A stretch of 64,000 nucleotides of DNA. Source: Thermothielavioides terrestris NRRL 8126. Taxonomy: Eukaryota > Ascomycota > Sordariomycetes > Sordariales > Chaetomiaceae. The notes beneath the pieces were generated by a model. That model did no database searches and was not told the DNA's origin. It saw nothing but the letters and a program-made list of their open reading frames with translations. Both the position numbers and the translations under genes were made by a program. The stretch is taken from contig NC_016461.1 in the NCBI RefSeq assembly GCF_000226115.1, positions 1,798,001-1,862,000 of the forward strand. Reading direction: 5' to 3'. This document shows, piece after piece, positions 1 through 10,609 of the stretch (its first letter is position 1; every line of letters begins with the position of its first letter).

Positions 1-132
1 CGAGCGGATTCCATCGATCGCCGCATCAAGACAGCCGCGGTTGCTGCGTGCCGAACACCCTAAGCCACCTCTGTCGCACCTCTCGGAATACCGATCACGA
101 GCAAGACCAACAAAGCAGAGCAGACGCGGGCA

Positions 133-841
133 ATGTCTGCCGCGTCCTCCCGCAACGCCATCCGCCGCCTGCTCAAGGAGCTCGACACGTGGAAGCACAG
201 CGAGGCGGCGGGCGAGCAGGGCATCGAGCGCCTCGGCCCCGTCAGCGACGATGAGCTGCTCACCTGGGAGGCCGTGATCAACGGCCGGGGAATCGGGAAT
301 GGCTACGAAAGTGCGTTTTTCTTTCCTCTTTCTATTTTCCGCCATTACATCTCCTACCCAAGAATAAGGGAAAGGGGAAGAGAGAGGTGTAGAGAGAGAG
401 AAGGGAAGGGGGGAAATATCCAGTTCCACCTCCTCCCTCTCCGTCCGTCCACGATTTGCCTGCCAAGTCCATACACTGACAATCCGTCCCCCGCGGGGTG
501 GGGGGTGCGCGTGGGCAACAGACGGCCGCTGGCTCCTCCGCATCGCCGTGCCGCCGGCCTACCCGCTGCAGCCGCCGCAGATCGCCTTCGCCACGCCCGT
601 CGTGCACGCCAACGTGCACCCGCGCACGGGCGAGATCTGCCTCGACCTGCTCAAGGACGCCTGGACGCCCGCGTACAGCGTGCTCGAGTGCGTGCGCGCC
701 GTGCGCATGCTGCTGGCCGCGCCCGCCGTCGACTCGCCGCTCAACGTCGACGTCGCTGCCCTGCTGCGCGCCGGCGACGTGCTGGGCGCGCGCCGGCTGG
801 TTGAGTTGTGGGTGGAGGAGGAGAGGTTTGAGGGGAAGTAG
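133..841 (+). CDS. pex4: Peroxisomal ubiquitin-conjugating enzyme E2 (Pex4)
   Basis: Two coding exons, 133-310 and 522-841, give a 165-aa protein. The intron 311-521 starts GTGCGT, ends CAACAG, and joins in frame to read GYENGRWLL. The product is a compact UBC fold: N-terminal helix with LLKELDTW, then VPPAYPLQPPQI, a histidine-rich HANVHP turn, and the catalytic Cys in GEICLDLLKDAW. The C-terminal LNVDVAALLR-GD segment is typical of fungal Pex4. In the family, Pex4 is held at the peroxisome by Pex22 and monoubiquitinates the cargo receptor Pex5 so that it can be recycled by Pex1/Pex6; Pex6 lies about 17 kb downstream. Family assignment is firm; the assignment to Pex4 rather than another small E2 rests on remembered family sequence features. 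Confidence 0.9.
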
Positions 842-1576
842 CTTTTTTTTTCTTCCTCCCCTTTCGGAATGGGGGTCCGAACTTGGTTGGCTACATTTTC
901 TGGCTCGGAGTATGCTTTTGGTATGCGTAGGATTGGTTTAATACTGGGAAAGAGTGACACCGGAGTCCGACTGCTGGGGTCGTAAACGGCGTTGGGAAAG
1001 ACGGCCAGGTCAAGAGCATCAGGGATAGCGATACATTGGAACACCGCGACTGGTTAGAAGAAGGAACTGATGTGCAATAATGATACCCATTGCTTCGACC
1101 CTCTCTACGTTCTTTCCTCGCCATGCTCGTGCCCTTGGTCGCCAGCATCTTGCCAGCAAGCGATGTCCATATGTCTGCCTGCCTGCCTGCAAATCCAACC
1201 AAAACCGGGGCGCCGCCAACTTCGCGCCTGTACTCGCCAAGGTAGCACACTGTGTCGTACAGCGCCGAAACACCGGCCCCGTCAGCCGTCGTACCGACAG
1301 GTTGTCCTTCTGGGTCAGGCGTCCTAGTCTCCTTGAGCCCGGACCATTACACGGGCAGTACCCCCCAGCAAAGACACCGAAGCTGACACCTATCTTGACG
1401 CCATACGATCTCCCACGCACTCAAAGGCGTTTTCATGTCTGTATTCCGACAGCAGAAGCTGGGTGCTCCAGGCTTTGTCCTAACTTCAGAGGTGGGCTGG
1501 TGGTCTTTGCCACTAGTGGCTCCCTCATTGTGACGGAGAGTGTAACGTGTTCTGAGCTCGTAGTGACAAAGGCACG
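842..1576. other. Intergenic region between convergent pex4 and the mnn9-type gene
   Basis: Holds the 3' flanks of both genes and a short GCCT run near 1177-1190. The open frames here lack recognisable domains and overlap each other on both strands, so I see no further gene. Confidence 0.5.
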
Positions 1577-2756
1577 TCATTCATTGTAGTGATAGACCTG
1601 TCTGCGGGTTAGCACGGAGGGCTCCGGTTCAGATTGTGAGAGCAAGGGGGTACGCTACCTTGTAGTTCGGGAGCCCAATGGGCTGCCAGCCCAATCTCTT
1701 GGCCATCTTCGCGAAGCCCTCCGTCTCAATCAGGTGGTAAAAGGCAAAAGGGGGGAACATGGCCCCGTCGCGGTGGACGTCCGCCTTCACCAGCAGTGCC
1801 GCGCCGCCGACGCCGTCCAGCGGCACCTCTTCGTGCAGGAGCCCGTCTTCCTTGTGCATGTAGGCCATCAGGGCCCGGAAGGTCGCCATCTCCGAGTATC
1901 CCTCCAGCAGGATGTCGTCCGGACCCATCTCCTTGGCAAGGTCCAGCGCGGTCGGGCTGTCCTGCCAGTTGTTGAAGTCGTAGGGCCGCTCGTCCATCTC
2001 CTTCTTCTCGTCGTTCCAGAACCGCTGGAAGCAATTGGGCACAATGATGGGCTTGTCGTGGCGGGCGAGGTCCTGGATGATGTCCGGAGGGGTCTCGACC
2101 ACGTCGGCGTCCAGCCAGAGGACCCAGGATGTCGAGGGGCCCAGGGTCGAGAAGAGGAGGGAGTTGCGCGACCGGGCCATGGCCGCCCGCCGTATCTTCT
2201 GGTTCGCCATCTTGTGGCGCTCGGCCTCGTCCTGCGACGTGAGCGGCGGCTCGAAGTCCTCCCGAAGGATGATGATGCTCTTGAACCTGTCCTTCTCCGG
2301 CCCGTACTTCTGCGTCTTGGTGATCCTCTTCTGCAGCTCCGTCGTCGCAGCGTTGCCCTCTTTCGTTCGGGGCAGGATGAAGCCGAGCGTAATCAGTTCG
2401 TGGGGGTACGAAAGCCGCAGGAGGTTATCCCAGTACTCCGGGTAGAAGCGGGCCATAGGGGTCAGCAGCAGGATGTTCTCGCGGTTCTCGAGGGGATTCG
2501 GCGTGATGGTGACATTGTTGAGGTTGTAGCGGGCGACCGGCGGCGGCTTCGGCTTGCCGCCACCAGTGGGTTTGCGGAAGGGCGAGGTCGGCGGCGAGAG
2601 CGGGTGCGACGCGGCGGTGGCCTTTCGAGAAGCTGAGAAGTCCGGGGCGGAGGAGCCGATTAGGAAGTATATAATGAAGATGCAGAGCGCCGCGCCAACG
2701 GCAAGGGTCACCGGGTTCGTCTTCTTGAGACGGACCGACCCCATGGGACGAGCCAT
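1577..2756 (-). CDS. MNN9: Mannan polymerase subunit of the Anp1/Mnn9/Van1 family
   Basis: Exons 2756-1659 and 1597-1577 encode 372 aa. The 61-nt intron (donor GTAGCG, branch GCTAAC, acceptor ACAG) adds a seven-codon last exon (VYHYNE and stop); without it the frame runs into unrelated sequence. A short basic cytosolic tail precedes a signal anchor (residues about 15-34), as in type II Golgi proteins. The GT family 62 core follows, with ENILLLTP near residue 93, the nucleotide-sugar/metal-binding DxD in LWLDADVVE (residues 215-219), and the C-terminal GWQPIGLPNYK. These enzymes extend the alpha-1,6-mannose backbone of N-glycan outer chains in the cis-Golgi using GDP-mannose. Mnn9 is favoured over Anp1 or Van1 by overall similarity, but paralogue assignment is less certain than the family. 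Confidence 0.88.
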
Positions 2757-3656
2757 GGGTTTCGTCGAGGAGGCGTCAGACGTTAGGAGAGCCGAGACAT
2801 AGGACTCCCGAGAGAATGGACGGTGCGAGCGAGATCAAGGATCTATCGCGCCCTTGGAGCACTGAGGCTATGGCATTGACGGGCGCCCAACGAAGGTTGC
2901 GACGCAGCAGCTGGGCAGGGGCAGCCGAAGAATGTGAATGTGCTGGCGCATCAAGGACAGAAAGTTGAGGGCAGTCTGCAAGGAGTTTCGCTGTTGGAGC
3001 TGGCGATGAATTGGCGTTGGGGTGTAGCGGATCCCAGTGTCACCTCGAAACAGGTTGCGTACGAATTGGCTACCTTTACAGATTCCCGCCGCCCGCTGGC
3101 TGTTGCAACGCCTCGGCCTCCCATACTGTGTAGCAGATCATCGCCTGCGACGCTTGAGACGTATCTGCGCTTACGTTACAGGGCAGTACTGTGGTCCGCT
3201 GCGTACACTGAGGGAAGCAGCATCAATGATTGTTTCAGTATACCTGGCCATTCCACATCTTGATATTCCGGGAAATCATTTCTTTACCCGCCGCAACCCG
3301 GAACGCTTGCACAGGATGCTCTTTTGACCCATAATGCCTTAGCGAACGCAACTCACTTAAACAGGAGAAATACATTCCTTACCAAGTGGACGGAATAGAA
3401 GCACCTGCCTGGTTCCACTTTCTTTGTCGAATCCATACAGTGCTGAGTACAGTGCTTGTGTTGGGTTGTAATGCACCCACGTCAACGGCAGGCAGCCTGG
3501 CCAAGCAGCAGTTCATGGAGATAGCTCAAGCTGCAACGCTGAAGTCGCCGCCCATCTCAGAATCTGAGAATCTCCATTCTTGCAATTTCCAGTCACATTT
3601 CTTGCCGACTCCTCACGACATTCTAAAATTGCAGGACTTTCCCAAAGACCGCAGCC
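2757..3656. other. Divergent promoter region between mnn9-type gene and rpn13
   Basis: About 0.9 kb between two divergently transcribed genes. I see no domain-bearing ORF; it presumably holds both promoters. No clear TATA box was assigned. Confidence 0.45.
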
Positions 3657-5211
3657 ATGTCAATAACACCAATCATCACGTTCAAGGCGGGCATGTGCGA
3701 TGTTGATGTTGGTCGCCCCCACGACATTGCTCTTCGTGCATCCCACGTTGCTCACTGCCTCGCAGCAATCCTCGAAACCCTTCAAGGTCAAGGCCCTGCC
3801 GACACCCGGCTACATCTATCTCTACTCCGAGGATGGTACGACCGCGCCCTTCCCGGCGGTTTGCGCCAAGCGCGCAGCAGGCTGACGGACGCGACAGATC
3901 TAGTCCACTTCTGCTGGCGGCCCCGATCCGCGCCGCTCGACGAGCCCGAGCTCGACCTCGTCATGGTCCCCACGGACGGCCACTTCGTCCCGTACGACAC
4001 CCGTTCACCCGCCCATCCGTCGTCGAAGACCAACGGCCGCATCTTCGTCCTCAAGTTCGCCTCATCCTCGCAGCGCCACCTCTTCTGGCTCCAGTCAAAG
4101 CCCCAGGGCCGCAGCGGCGATCCGGCCTGGCTCAGCCCGAGAGATCGGAAGATCGGGGACATTGTGGACAGGCTCCTGCAGGGCGAGGAGGTCGACGTGA
4201 ACCGCGAGCTCGCTTCCGTCCGGAACAACGACGACGACAGCCGGCGCGATGCTGATGACGACGCGACCATGGAGGACGTCGTGGGCCACGGCAACCAGCA
4301 TTCGCACCGCCGCGGCGGTGACCGCGGTGCCGGCCCGGACGCCACTGGCGGGGATTTCAGGCAGGAAGGCGAGGATGCCAGAGAAGGAGGCGCAGACGGA
4401 GCGCGAGCGTAGGTGACCATTCTTCTACTGACATGCATCTCGGTTGCCTTCTAGTCGGCGCCATATGGTTTCTGTTCTTGGCTGGGAATGATCTGGAGCC
4501 GGCGCATAGCATCGGGCATCCCTGCAGATAGAATGTACATCTTACAGATCCGCCGGCAAGCAAACGGCGGGGAGACGAACAATGAGAAAGCGGCATTATC
4601 TCATTTCTCCTTTTCCCAACCCTCGGATGCCGGCGCACATGCTAATCACGTTTAGCAGGGCGAGTAACGATGCTGCCACCGTGGTGCAGAACTTCCTCAA
4701 TTCTCTCAAGGGGACTCCCGGCTTAGGAGCGGCAAGTCAGGGTGAAAGCAAGGCTTACCCCTTGCTGAACGACCTACTCGAACCGGCCACGACCATCCCC
4801 ATGCTCGATGCGGCTGACGATGCCTACGTCGACACACTTCTCGGATTCCTCCCGCCGACACTGCTGGTCATGGCTCAGCAGGGCGACAACGCCGACGCCA
4901 TTGAGAGGGAACCCGGCGCAGAAGCCGTGGAGGCTGCGAAGCAGGCCATGAGCTCGGGGCAGAAGCGCGCGCTGCTGAAGAAGGTGCTCCGCAGCCCGCA
5001 ATTTACGCAGAGCCTCGCCAGCCTCACCGTTGCGCTCAGGGACGGCGGCCTGCCGAGCATTGCCGAGGCCCTGCGTATCCCTGTGAGGGGCGGCGGGCTC
5101 ATCCCAGGCGGATCGGTGCCTCTGGGTGGCGGGGAAGCTGTCGAGGCATTTGTGGAAGGCATGAAGCTGAAGGTGCAGAAGGACCGTGGTTCTGACCCCG
5201 GGCAGAGCTGA
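3657..5211 (+). CDS. RPN13: 26S proteasome ubiquitin receptor Rpn13 (ADRM1)
   Basis: Four exons, 3657-3707, 3766-3835, 3898-4408 and 4659-5211, encode 394 aa. The first two introns (58 and 62 nt) were placed by frame and branch sites CTCAC and CTGAC; they restore the Pru domain as ITFKAGMCDVD, then VKALPTPGYIYLYSEDD, then LVHFCWR. The Pru domain binds ubiquitin and Rpn2; its end shows FVLKFASSSQRHLFWLQS. A charged, Gly/Asp-rich linker follows, then after the third intron the C-terminal DEUBAD helical domain (NDAATVVQNFLNSLKG to the VEAFVEGMK end), which in this family recruits the deubiquitinase UCH37. The third intron is 250 nt, long for this genome; an extra small exon within it cannot be excluded. 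Confidence 0.9.
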
Positions 5212-5653
5212 TCGGGGGTTGTGGGTGCTTTTTATCCTGCTGTTTTTTCTATTTCATGCCTCGTTGGCCCGTACATGCTGGCGACACGGAACAGATGACC
5301 ACACGAGGGCAGCTGGACTAGAGCCTGCTGAAGGCAATTATGGCAATCAGAAAAAAAAAGAAAAAAAAATGAAGACTGGACATAGAGATAAAATCGCCGA
5401 TCTCTAGCTATGCGGTTCCCCTGTCCATCGGGGTGTCTTCCAGGATCGTATCGACTGGGTGTTGCTGTATGATGCATTACCTGTAACGTTACGTTACGAC
5501 TTACCCAGCCAGGGGGAACCTTGGGGGCTGCGGGGCCTTCAATTGCAGCTCAACGTCATTTTCAATTGCAGATCTTCCCTCTAGCTGCTTCCACCTCTTT
5601 CCTGTTCTCGACGCCCTTCCGCCGTCGCTCTTGCCGGGATAAACACCAACAAC
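5212..5653. other. Spacer between rpn13 and the Tat-SF1-like gene
   Basis: Contains an A-rich tract (about 5350-5369) and a short GTAACGTTACGTTACG repeat (about 5482-5497). No ORF with a recognisable domain; likely 3' UTR of one gene and promoter of the next. Confidence 0.45.
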
Positions 5654-7180
5654 ATGGCAGCAGAAGCCGAGTACTGGTCGTTTCCGACCAACCCTGAAGA
5701 GTTCGACAAAGATGACCGCATATCATATTCCAAACTCGACAACAAGTATATCGCGGTGCAGGACGATGGCACCGAGTACGAGTTCGACCCCGAACTGCGG
5801 CGCTGGATTCCAATGATCGACGAAGCCCTGATCGAGGAGCAGCAAAAGGGGTACATAATGCCCAGTGCAGATGCGGACAACGACAGTGACCGGCGCCCCC
5901 CGCCGCACGGCAAAAAGAGAAAGATGGACAACACGGACAACCTCGAGGTAAGCTGCGAGCGCATGCAAATACATCTGCAGTGTCGGCCGTCCCGCCCGCC
6001 GCCACGCCCTCATCCTCCCACCATAGCCCAGCCCAGCATAATGAGAGAGCCAAGAGACAAGAACAGTCCCGCGCGCTCGCACGCGAGATCCGGGGAGAGA
6101 CTGACCAGCTGCCTGATGTGATCTTTTCTGTTTCCGCGCCAGCAGGACAACAACAACAACAACAATCACAACAGCAGGGACCGCTCCTCCAAGAACGCGC
6201 GGCGGCAGCATGGCAACCGCGGGCCGCCGCAGCCCAAGCAGAACACGGCTGTGTACGTCACGGGCATCCCACTCGATGCTACAGTTGAAGAGGTGGCCGA
6301 GCTGTTCTCGCGCAAGTGCGGCGTCATCGCCGAGGAAATCGACAGCGGCCGTCCGCGCATCAAGATGTACACGGACGCCGAGGGCAACTTCAAGGGCGAC
6401 GCCCTGATCGTCTTCTTCAAGCCGCAGTCGGTCGACATGGCCATCATGCTGCTCGACGACACCGACTTCCGCTTCCCTCCCCCGGGTGCTCCGAGCCAGC
6501 CCAAGATGCGCGTTATGGCGGCCGACTCTAGCTACAAAAAGACCAAATACGACAGCGGCGGCGGCGGCGACAGCAGCAGCAGCAGCCACCAAAACAACAC
6601 CCCCTCCGCCACTTCCACCAAGCCAGGCGAAAGCAGCCGCCCCCCAGGCGACGGCCGGCGCAGCGACCAAGACAAAGCAAAAATCATCCGAAAGACCCAA
6701 AAGCTCTCCGCCAAGCTAGCCGACTGGAGCGACGACGAGCCCTCGGCGCTGCACGACCCGGCAGACCGCAACTCCTCTTCCGCCGCCCCCAAGGGCGGCA
6801 GGTGGGACCGCGTCGTGATCCTACGACACATGTTCACGCCGGAGGAGCTGCGCGCCGACCCGGCCGCGCTGCTCGACATCAAGGAGGACGTGCGCGAGGA
6901 GTGCGAGAAGCTGGGGCCCGTCACCAACGTCGTGCTGTACGACGAGGAGGAGGAGGGCATCGTCAGCGTCCGCTTCCGCACCCGCGAGGCCGCCGAGGCC
7001 TGCCTGCGCGTCATGCACGGCCGCGCGTTCGGCGGCCGCATCATCGAGGCCTTCTTCGCCACGGGGAGGGAGCGCTTTCGGAAGTCCAAGGGCGATGGCA
7101 GTAGTGGCGGCGGCGGCGGCGGTAGTGGTGGTGGTGGTGAGAAGGAGCATGGCAGTGAGGAGGAAAGGGAGGAGGATTAA
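5654..7180 (+). CDS. Tat-SF1/Cus2-like U2 snRNP-associated splicing factor
   Basis: Two exons, 5654-5947 and 6146-7180 (or 6143-7180), encode about 443 aa. The N-terminus has the acidic/aromatic EYWSFPTNPEEFDKDDRISYSK typical of the family. After the intron an Asn/Gln/basic stretch leads to the first RRM (NTAVYVTGIPLDATVEEVAELF, ending MRVMAAD). A Ser/Gly-rich linker follows, then a C-terminal RRM of the UHM type (RVVILRHMFTPEELRAD through GGRIIEAFFATGRERF) and a Gly-rich, acidic tail. Cus2/Tat-SF1 binds U2 snRNA and SF3b to control prespliceosome assembly in the nucleus. The acceptor is a tandem CAGCAG, so isoforms differing by one Gln are possible. This gene is unrelated by position to the U6 gene 3 kb downstream, though both act in splicing. 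Confidence 0.88.
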
Positions 7181-7765
7181 AGGGGGGGTGGGATGGTCTT
7201 CTTGCCAGCGTTGATATTTTCTTTTTTGGCGCTTCTTTTGGCTGCTTGCGCGGGCTAACAGCGCGAACAAGCCAAGCCGCCTCGCCTCGTCTTTCTGTGT
7301 ATATAAATAAGGTAGGTATGATCAGATGCCAACTTTCATCCCAGATTCTGCTTGGCTAGTGTCCCTCTGTGTAATGTGATGCAGACAAAGAGGGAGGCCA
7401 AATTCACTTTCATATTCTAATCCGTCAGTCAGTCAGTCAGTCATACCCCGGTTACCGACAAATGTCAAAAGATGACGAGGAAAATGCCATTGCTTTCATT
7501 TCTAACTACCGTGCCCATCGTCTAGTTGCCTCGCGTAAGTGTTGAACTTTTCCCCTCCTTCCAGCCCACCCATCCGCCATTGTCGTCATTCCAGGCCCGC
7601 TATGCCTGGGCCAAGATTTAATATGATATTGTACACCCAACCGGAACTCAAGGCGACGGGGTATCTCTATTTTGTCACCGTTTTGGGGGTTCCTCCATGC
7701 CACCGAATCTCTATCTCGTTCCTTTTTCTTATTTTTATTTTCGTTTTCCTTTTGCGTGTTCGTGT
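7181..7765. other. Convergent 3' flanks with a GTCA microsatellite
   Basis: Lies between two converging genes. Shows a short TATATAAATAAGG stretch near 7301 and a (GTCA)n microsatellite at about 7424-7442. No gene seen. Confidence 0.45.
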
Positions 7766-9691
7766 CTAGTGGTGGAAGAGCCGGATGTTCTGCTCGACGA
7801 ACGTGATGCCCAGCTTCTCGGCCGTCTCAAAGACGGGCACGTCGTTCTGGCTGCCTCCCGGGGCGGTGATGTACTTGACGCCGGAGCGGGCGGCGCGGTA
7901 GACGTTGTCGGTGAAGGGGAACTGTTGGGACTGGTTAGTTCGACATCGCAGAAAGAACCAGAGGTAGTAAAAAGGGGTGGACGAACGAAAGCATCGCTCG
8001 ACACGACAACGTCGGTCAGCTTGGACATCCACTCCTGTCTCTCCTCCTCGGTAAACGCGGGCGGGACCTCCTCGAACAGGGCCTCGAAGTTCTCGCGCTC
8101 GGTGCCGGACTTGGGCAGCTCGCCGCTAACGAGCAGGTCAATGGCATTGCTCTTGTCCGGACGCTTGGTGCCCTTCTTCCACTTGATGCCCAGCACGCGC
8201 GGGTGGAAGCGCATCCACCAGTTGTCGGCCTTGTCGCCCGCCAGCCGGGTGCAGTGGATTCTCGACTGCTGGCCGGCGCCGAGGCCGATGACCTGGCCCC
8301 TGGCGGCGTAGCAGACCGAGTTGCTCTGCGTGTACTTGAGGGCGATGGTGGCGACGGTCAAGTCGCGCAGCGCGCTCTCGGGGAGCGGACCGGCGTTCTT
8401 GGGCGTGATGATGTTCTTGAACGAGTCCGGCGAAAAGCTGACGTCGTTGCGGCCCTGGGTCAGACTGACGCCGTATACCGTCCTCGTCTCGATCTTGCCG
8501 GGCTCGTACTCGGGGTCCATCTGGAGGACCAGGTACTTACCGCCCTTCTTCTTCTTGAGCATCTCCAAAGCAGCGGGGTCGTATCCGGGGGCGATGACGC
8601 CATCGGAGACCTCCTTGGAAATGATGCTGGCGGTAGGGACGTCAACAATGTCGCTGAGGCCGATCATGTCGCCGAAGCTGCTCATGCGGTCGGCGCCTCT
8701 GGCGCGAGCGTAGGCCTGGGCGAGCCCGGAGGTCTCAATGCCCGCAATGTCATCGACCATGTAGACTTTGCGCTCGTCGGCATCCAGGGGCTCGCCAATG
8801 GCGGCTCCGGCCGGGGACACATGCTTGAAGCTGGCAGCGGCGGGCTTACCGAGCGCCTTCTTGAGCTCCTTTACCAGCTGCCAGCTGTTGAGGGCGTCCA
8901 GGAGGTTGATGTAACCCGGAGAGCCGCCCAAGACCTTGAAGGGAAGGTGGCCCTCCTTGACGTAGGCCGAGGCGGGCTTCTGGTGAGGGTTGGCACCGTA
9001 GCGGAGGGGAAGGTACTGCAGCCCATCGGCGGCATACTGCTTGCGGAAGAAGTCGGCGATGGCAGCGTCGTAGTCGGCGGTGTGCTCGAAGGCCTTGAGC
9101 GCATACATCTTACGGCTGGACTCCTTGATCTCGCCGGCCTCAAGCTCCTTGAGAAACTCGGCGTAATCCCTGGGATCACTCAGGATGGTCACACGAGCGT
9201 GGTTCTTGGCGGCCGCGCGGATGAGAGTGACACCGCCGATATCGATCTCCTCAACAGCCTCGGGCACGGTGACATTGACCTTGGCAACGGTGTCCTTGAA
9301 GGGATACAGGTTGCAAATGACGTAGTCGACCTTGTCAATGTTCTGCTCGGCGAGGTCCTTCTCGTCGGAGGCAAGGTTACGAGCCAGAATGCCCGCGTGG
9401 ACGGCTGGGTGGAGGGTCTTAACGCGGCCAGCCAGCATCTCGGGGGCCTTGGTGATGGCGGAGATGTCCCTGCGAGGAGAGCATGCTGTTAGCCATTGTC
9501 GGCAGGTTACGCTCGAACCAAGCCGGAGAAGATGCAACGCACTCGACGGGAAAGCCCGATTCCCTGATCATTCTGGCGGTGCCGCCCGAGGCCAGAATAC
9601 GCACATTGTGGTTGACGAGACCCTTGGCCAGGTCCAAGAGGCCGGTCTTGTCGTAGACAGAGACAATGGCGATGCGCTGATGTTCAGCCAT
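7766..9691 (-). CDS. ADE17: Bifunctional AICAR transformylase / IMP cyclohydrolase
   Basis: Three exons, 9691-9543, 9469-7987 and 7921-7766, encode 595 aa, close to the usual ~592 aa. Introns of 67 and 65 nt have branch sites CTAAC and rebuild the conserved joins PVEDISAIT and SSDAFFPFTDN. The N-terminal third is the MGS-like IMP cyclohydrolase domain ([43 protein letters not shown]). The remainder is the formyltransferase domain, with [10 protein letters not shown], the catalytic Lys-His in [10 protein letters not shown], and the C-terminal [15 protein letters not shown]. It performs the last two steps of de novo purine synthesis in the cytosol. The fungal orthologue corresponds to yeast ADE16/ADE17; which of the two names applies is not meaningful for a single-copy gene. 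Confidence 0.95.
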
Positions 9692-10418
9692 GGTGGACGA
9701 GGTCTGGCGGTCTTGTGGTCTGGTGTCTGATGATGGCACGGGGCAAGCAAGCTGTGCCCGGGGGTGTCAGTGTTTCAGTTGCTCGACTTCCAGTCCCGAA
9801 AAAAAGTTGCTCGGTTTCCAATGATAAGGTTGATCCACGGCCCCAATGGAGTCCTTATATGGCTGCCAAATGAAGGACCTCTTGGGCTGCTCGTGGGCAC
9901 TCTCGACTGACTGGCAGCAAGTATTGCGTATTCTGCAGATTTCCAGGGACGGTTCTCAGAATTCAGCGGGGAAGCCAGTGGGCACTTCTCCCAAACCCAT
10001 TGCACAACGAACTTGGAGGGGCTGAAAATAATTGTTTCCGTCACTGCCTTATCCCGCAATCAACGCCCGGGCGGAGGGGTAGCTTCGCCGCGATCGGGGT
10101 TGCCCTCCCCCGCAACAGGAAGCGGTGGGCCTTTTAGGTAATTAGCGCACTGCATACTGCAGAGGCCCGCCGTAGCCAGCCGTAGGACACATATAAATAG
10201 GGCACACCCTCATGAGTTGTGTGTGGGCACAGCTCCTTAGCTTTTCTTGATGAACACTCTCTGTCAAGAAGAGAGAGGTCGCCGGAGTGAAATGGCCCCT
10301 CTTCGGTTGTCAACATCTGCTGTGGACGGTCAGCCCCGCTGCGCTTATCAGTATCCTTATCAATCCAGGGCCGGCCAGTTGGTGCCAACTGCTGAACAGG
10401 CTGGGGCCGTTCGGGCCC
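9692..10418. other. Spacer upstream of the ADE17-like gene and of U6
   Basis: Contains the promoter of the minus-strand purine gene and, at about 10189-10199, a sharp ATATAAATAGG TATA-like box on the plus strand that has no ORF downstream. A small RNA start is possible there but no RNA family could be recognised. Confidence 0.4.
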
Positions 10419-10424
10419 TTTATA
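10419..10424 (+). promoter_or_regulatory. TATA box of the U6 snRNA gene
   Basis: TTTATA starting 30 nt upstream of the inferred U6 start at about 10449, the spacing expected of RNA polymerase III U6 promoters. Confidence 0.65.
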
Positions 10425-10448
10425 GGGTAGGTCGCTGGAGGTCCCAAC

Positions 10449-10606
10449 GTCCTTCGGGACATTTGGTCAATGTGAGTTTCTCCCAGTGGTCTTGCGTTGC
10501 ACTCTGCAGAAATACTGACAGCCACGCAGTTGAAACGATACAGAGAAGATTAGCATGGCCCCTGCACTAAGGATGACACGCTACTCAAAGAGACGCTACC
10601 CATTTT
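10449..10606 (+). ncRNA. U6: U6 spliceosomal snRNA, split by a 58-nt intron
   Basis: Exon 1 (about 10449-10471) folds as a 5' hairpin GTCC-TTCG-GGAC followed by ATTTGGTCAAT. Exon 2 (10530 to about 10606) carries TTGAAACGATACAGAGAAG with the catalytic ACAGAGA box, the AGC of the U6 catalytic triad region in GATTAGCATGG, then CCCCTGCACTAAGGATGACACGC and the AAAGAGACG tail. Between them, 10472-10529 begins GTGAGT, has a TACTGAC branch-like site and ends CACGCAG. Removing it restores GGTCAATTTGAAACGATAC, matching yeast U6 across the join (a one-base difference, ACGATAC for ACAATAC). Mature length would be about 100 nt. A TATA box lies 30 nt upstream and a T run at the 3' end. The exact 5' end is inferred from the hairpin. 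Confidence 0.95.
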
Positions 10607-10609
10607 TTT
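10603..10609 (+). terminator. RNA polymerase III terminator of U6
   Basis: Seven consecutive T residues immediately after the U6 3' end. Confidence 0.8.

Noticed and set aside
1080..1589. 169-aa plus-strand ORF after pex4
   Set aside because: Low-complexity composition, no domain, and it runs over the last exon of the convergent mannosyltransferase gene.
4409..4658. snoRNA inside the long rpn13 intron
   Set aside because: No convincing paired C/D or H/ACA boxes could be found.
8203..9492. 429-aa plus-strand ORF
   Set aside because: It is antisense to the well-supported purine gene; composition follows from the codon bias of the real gene.
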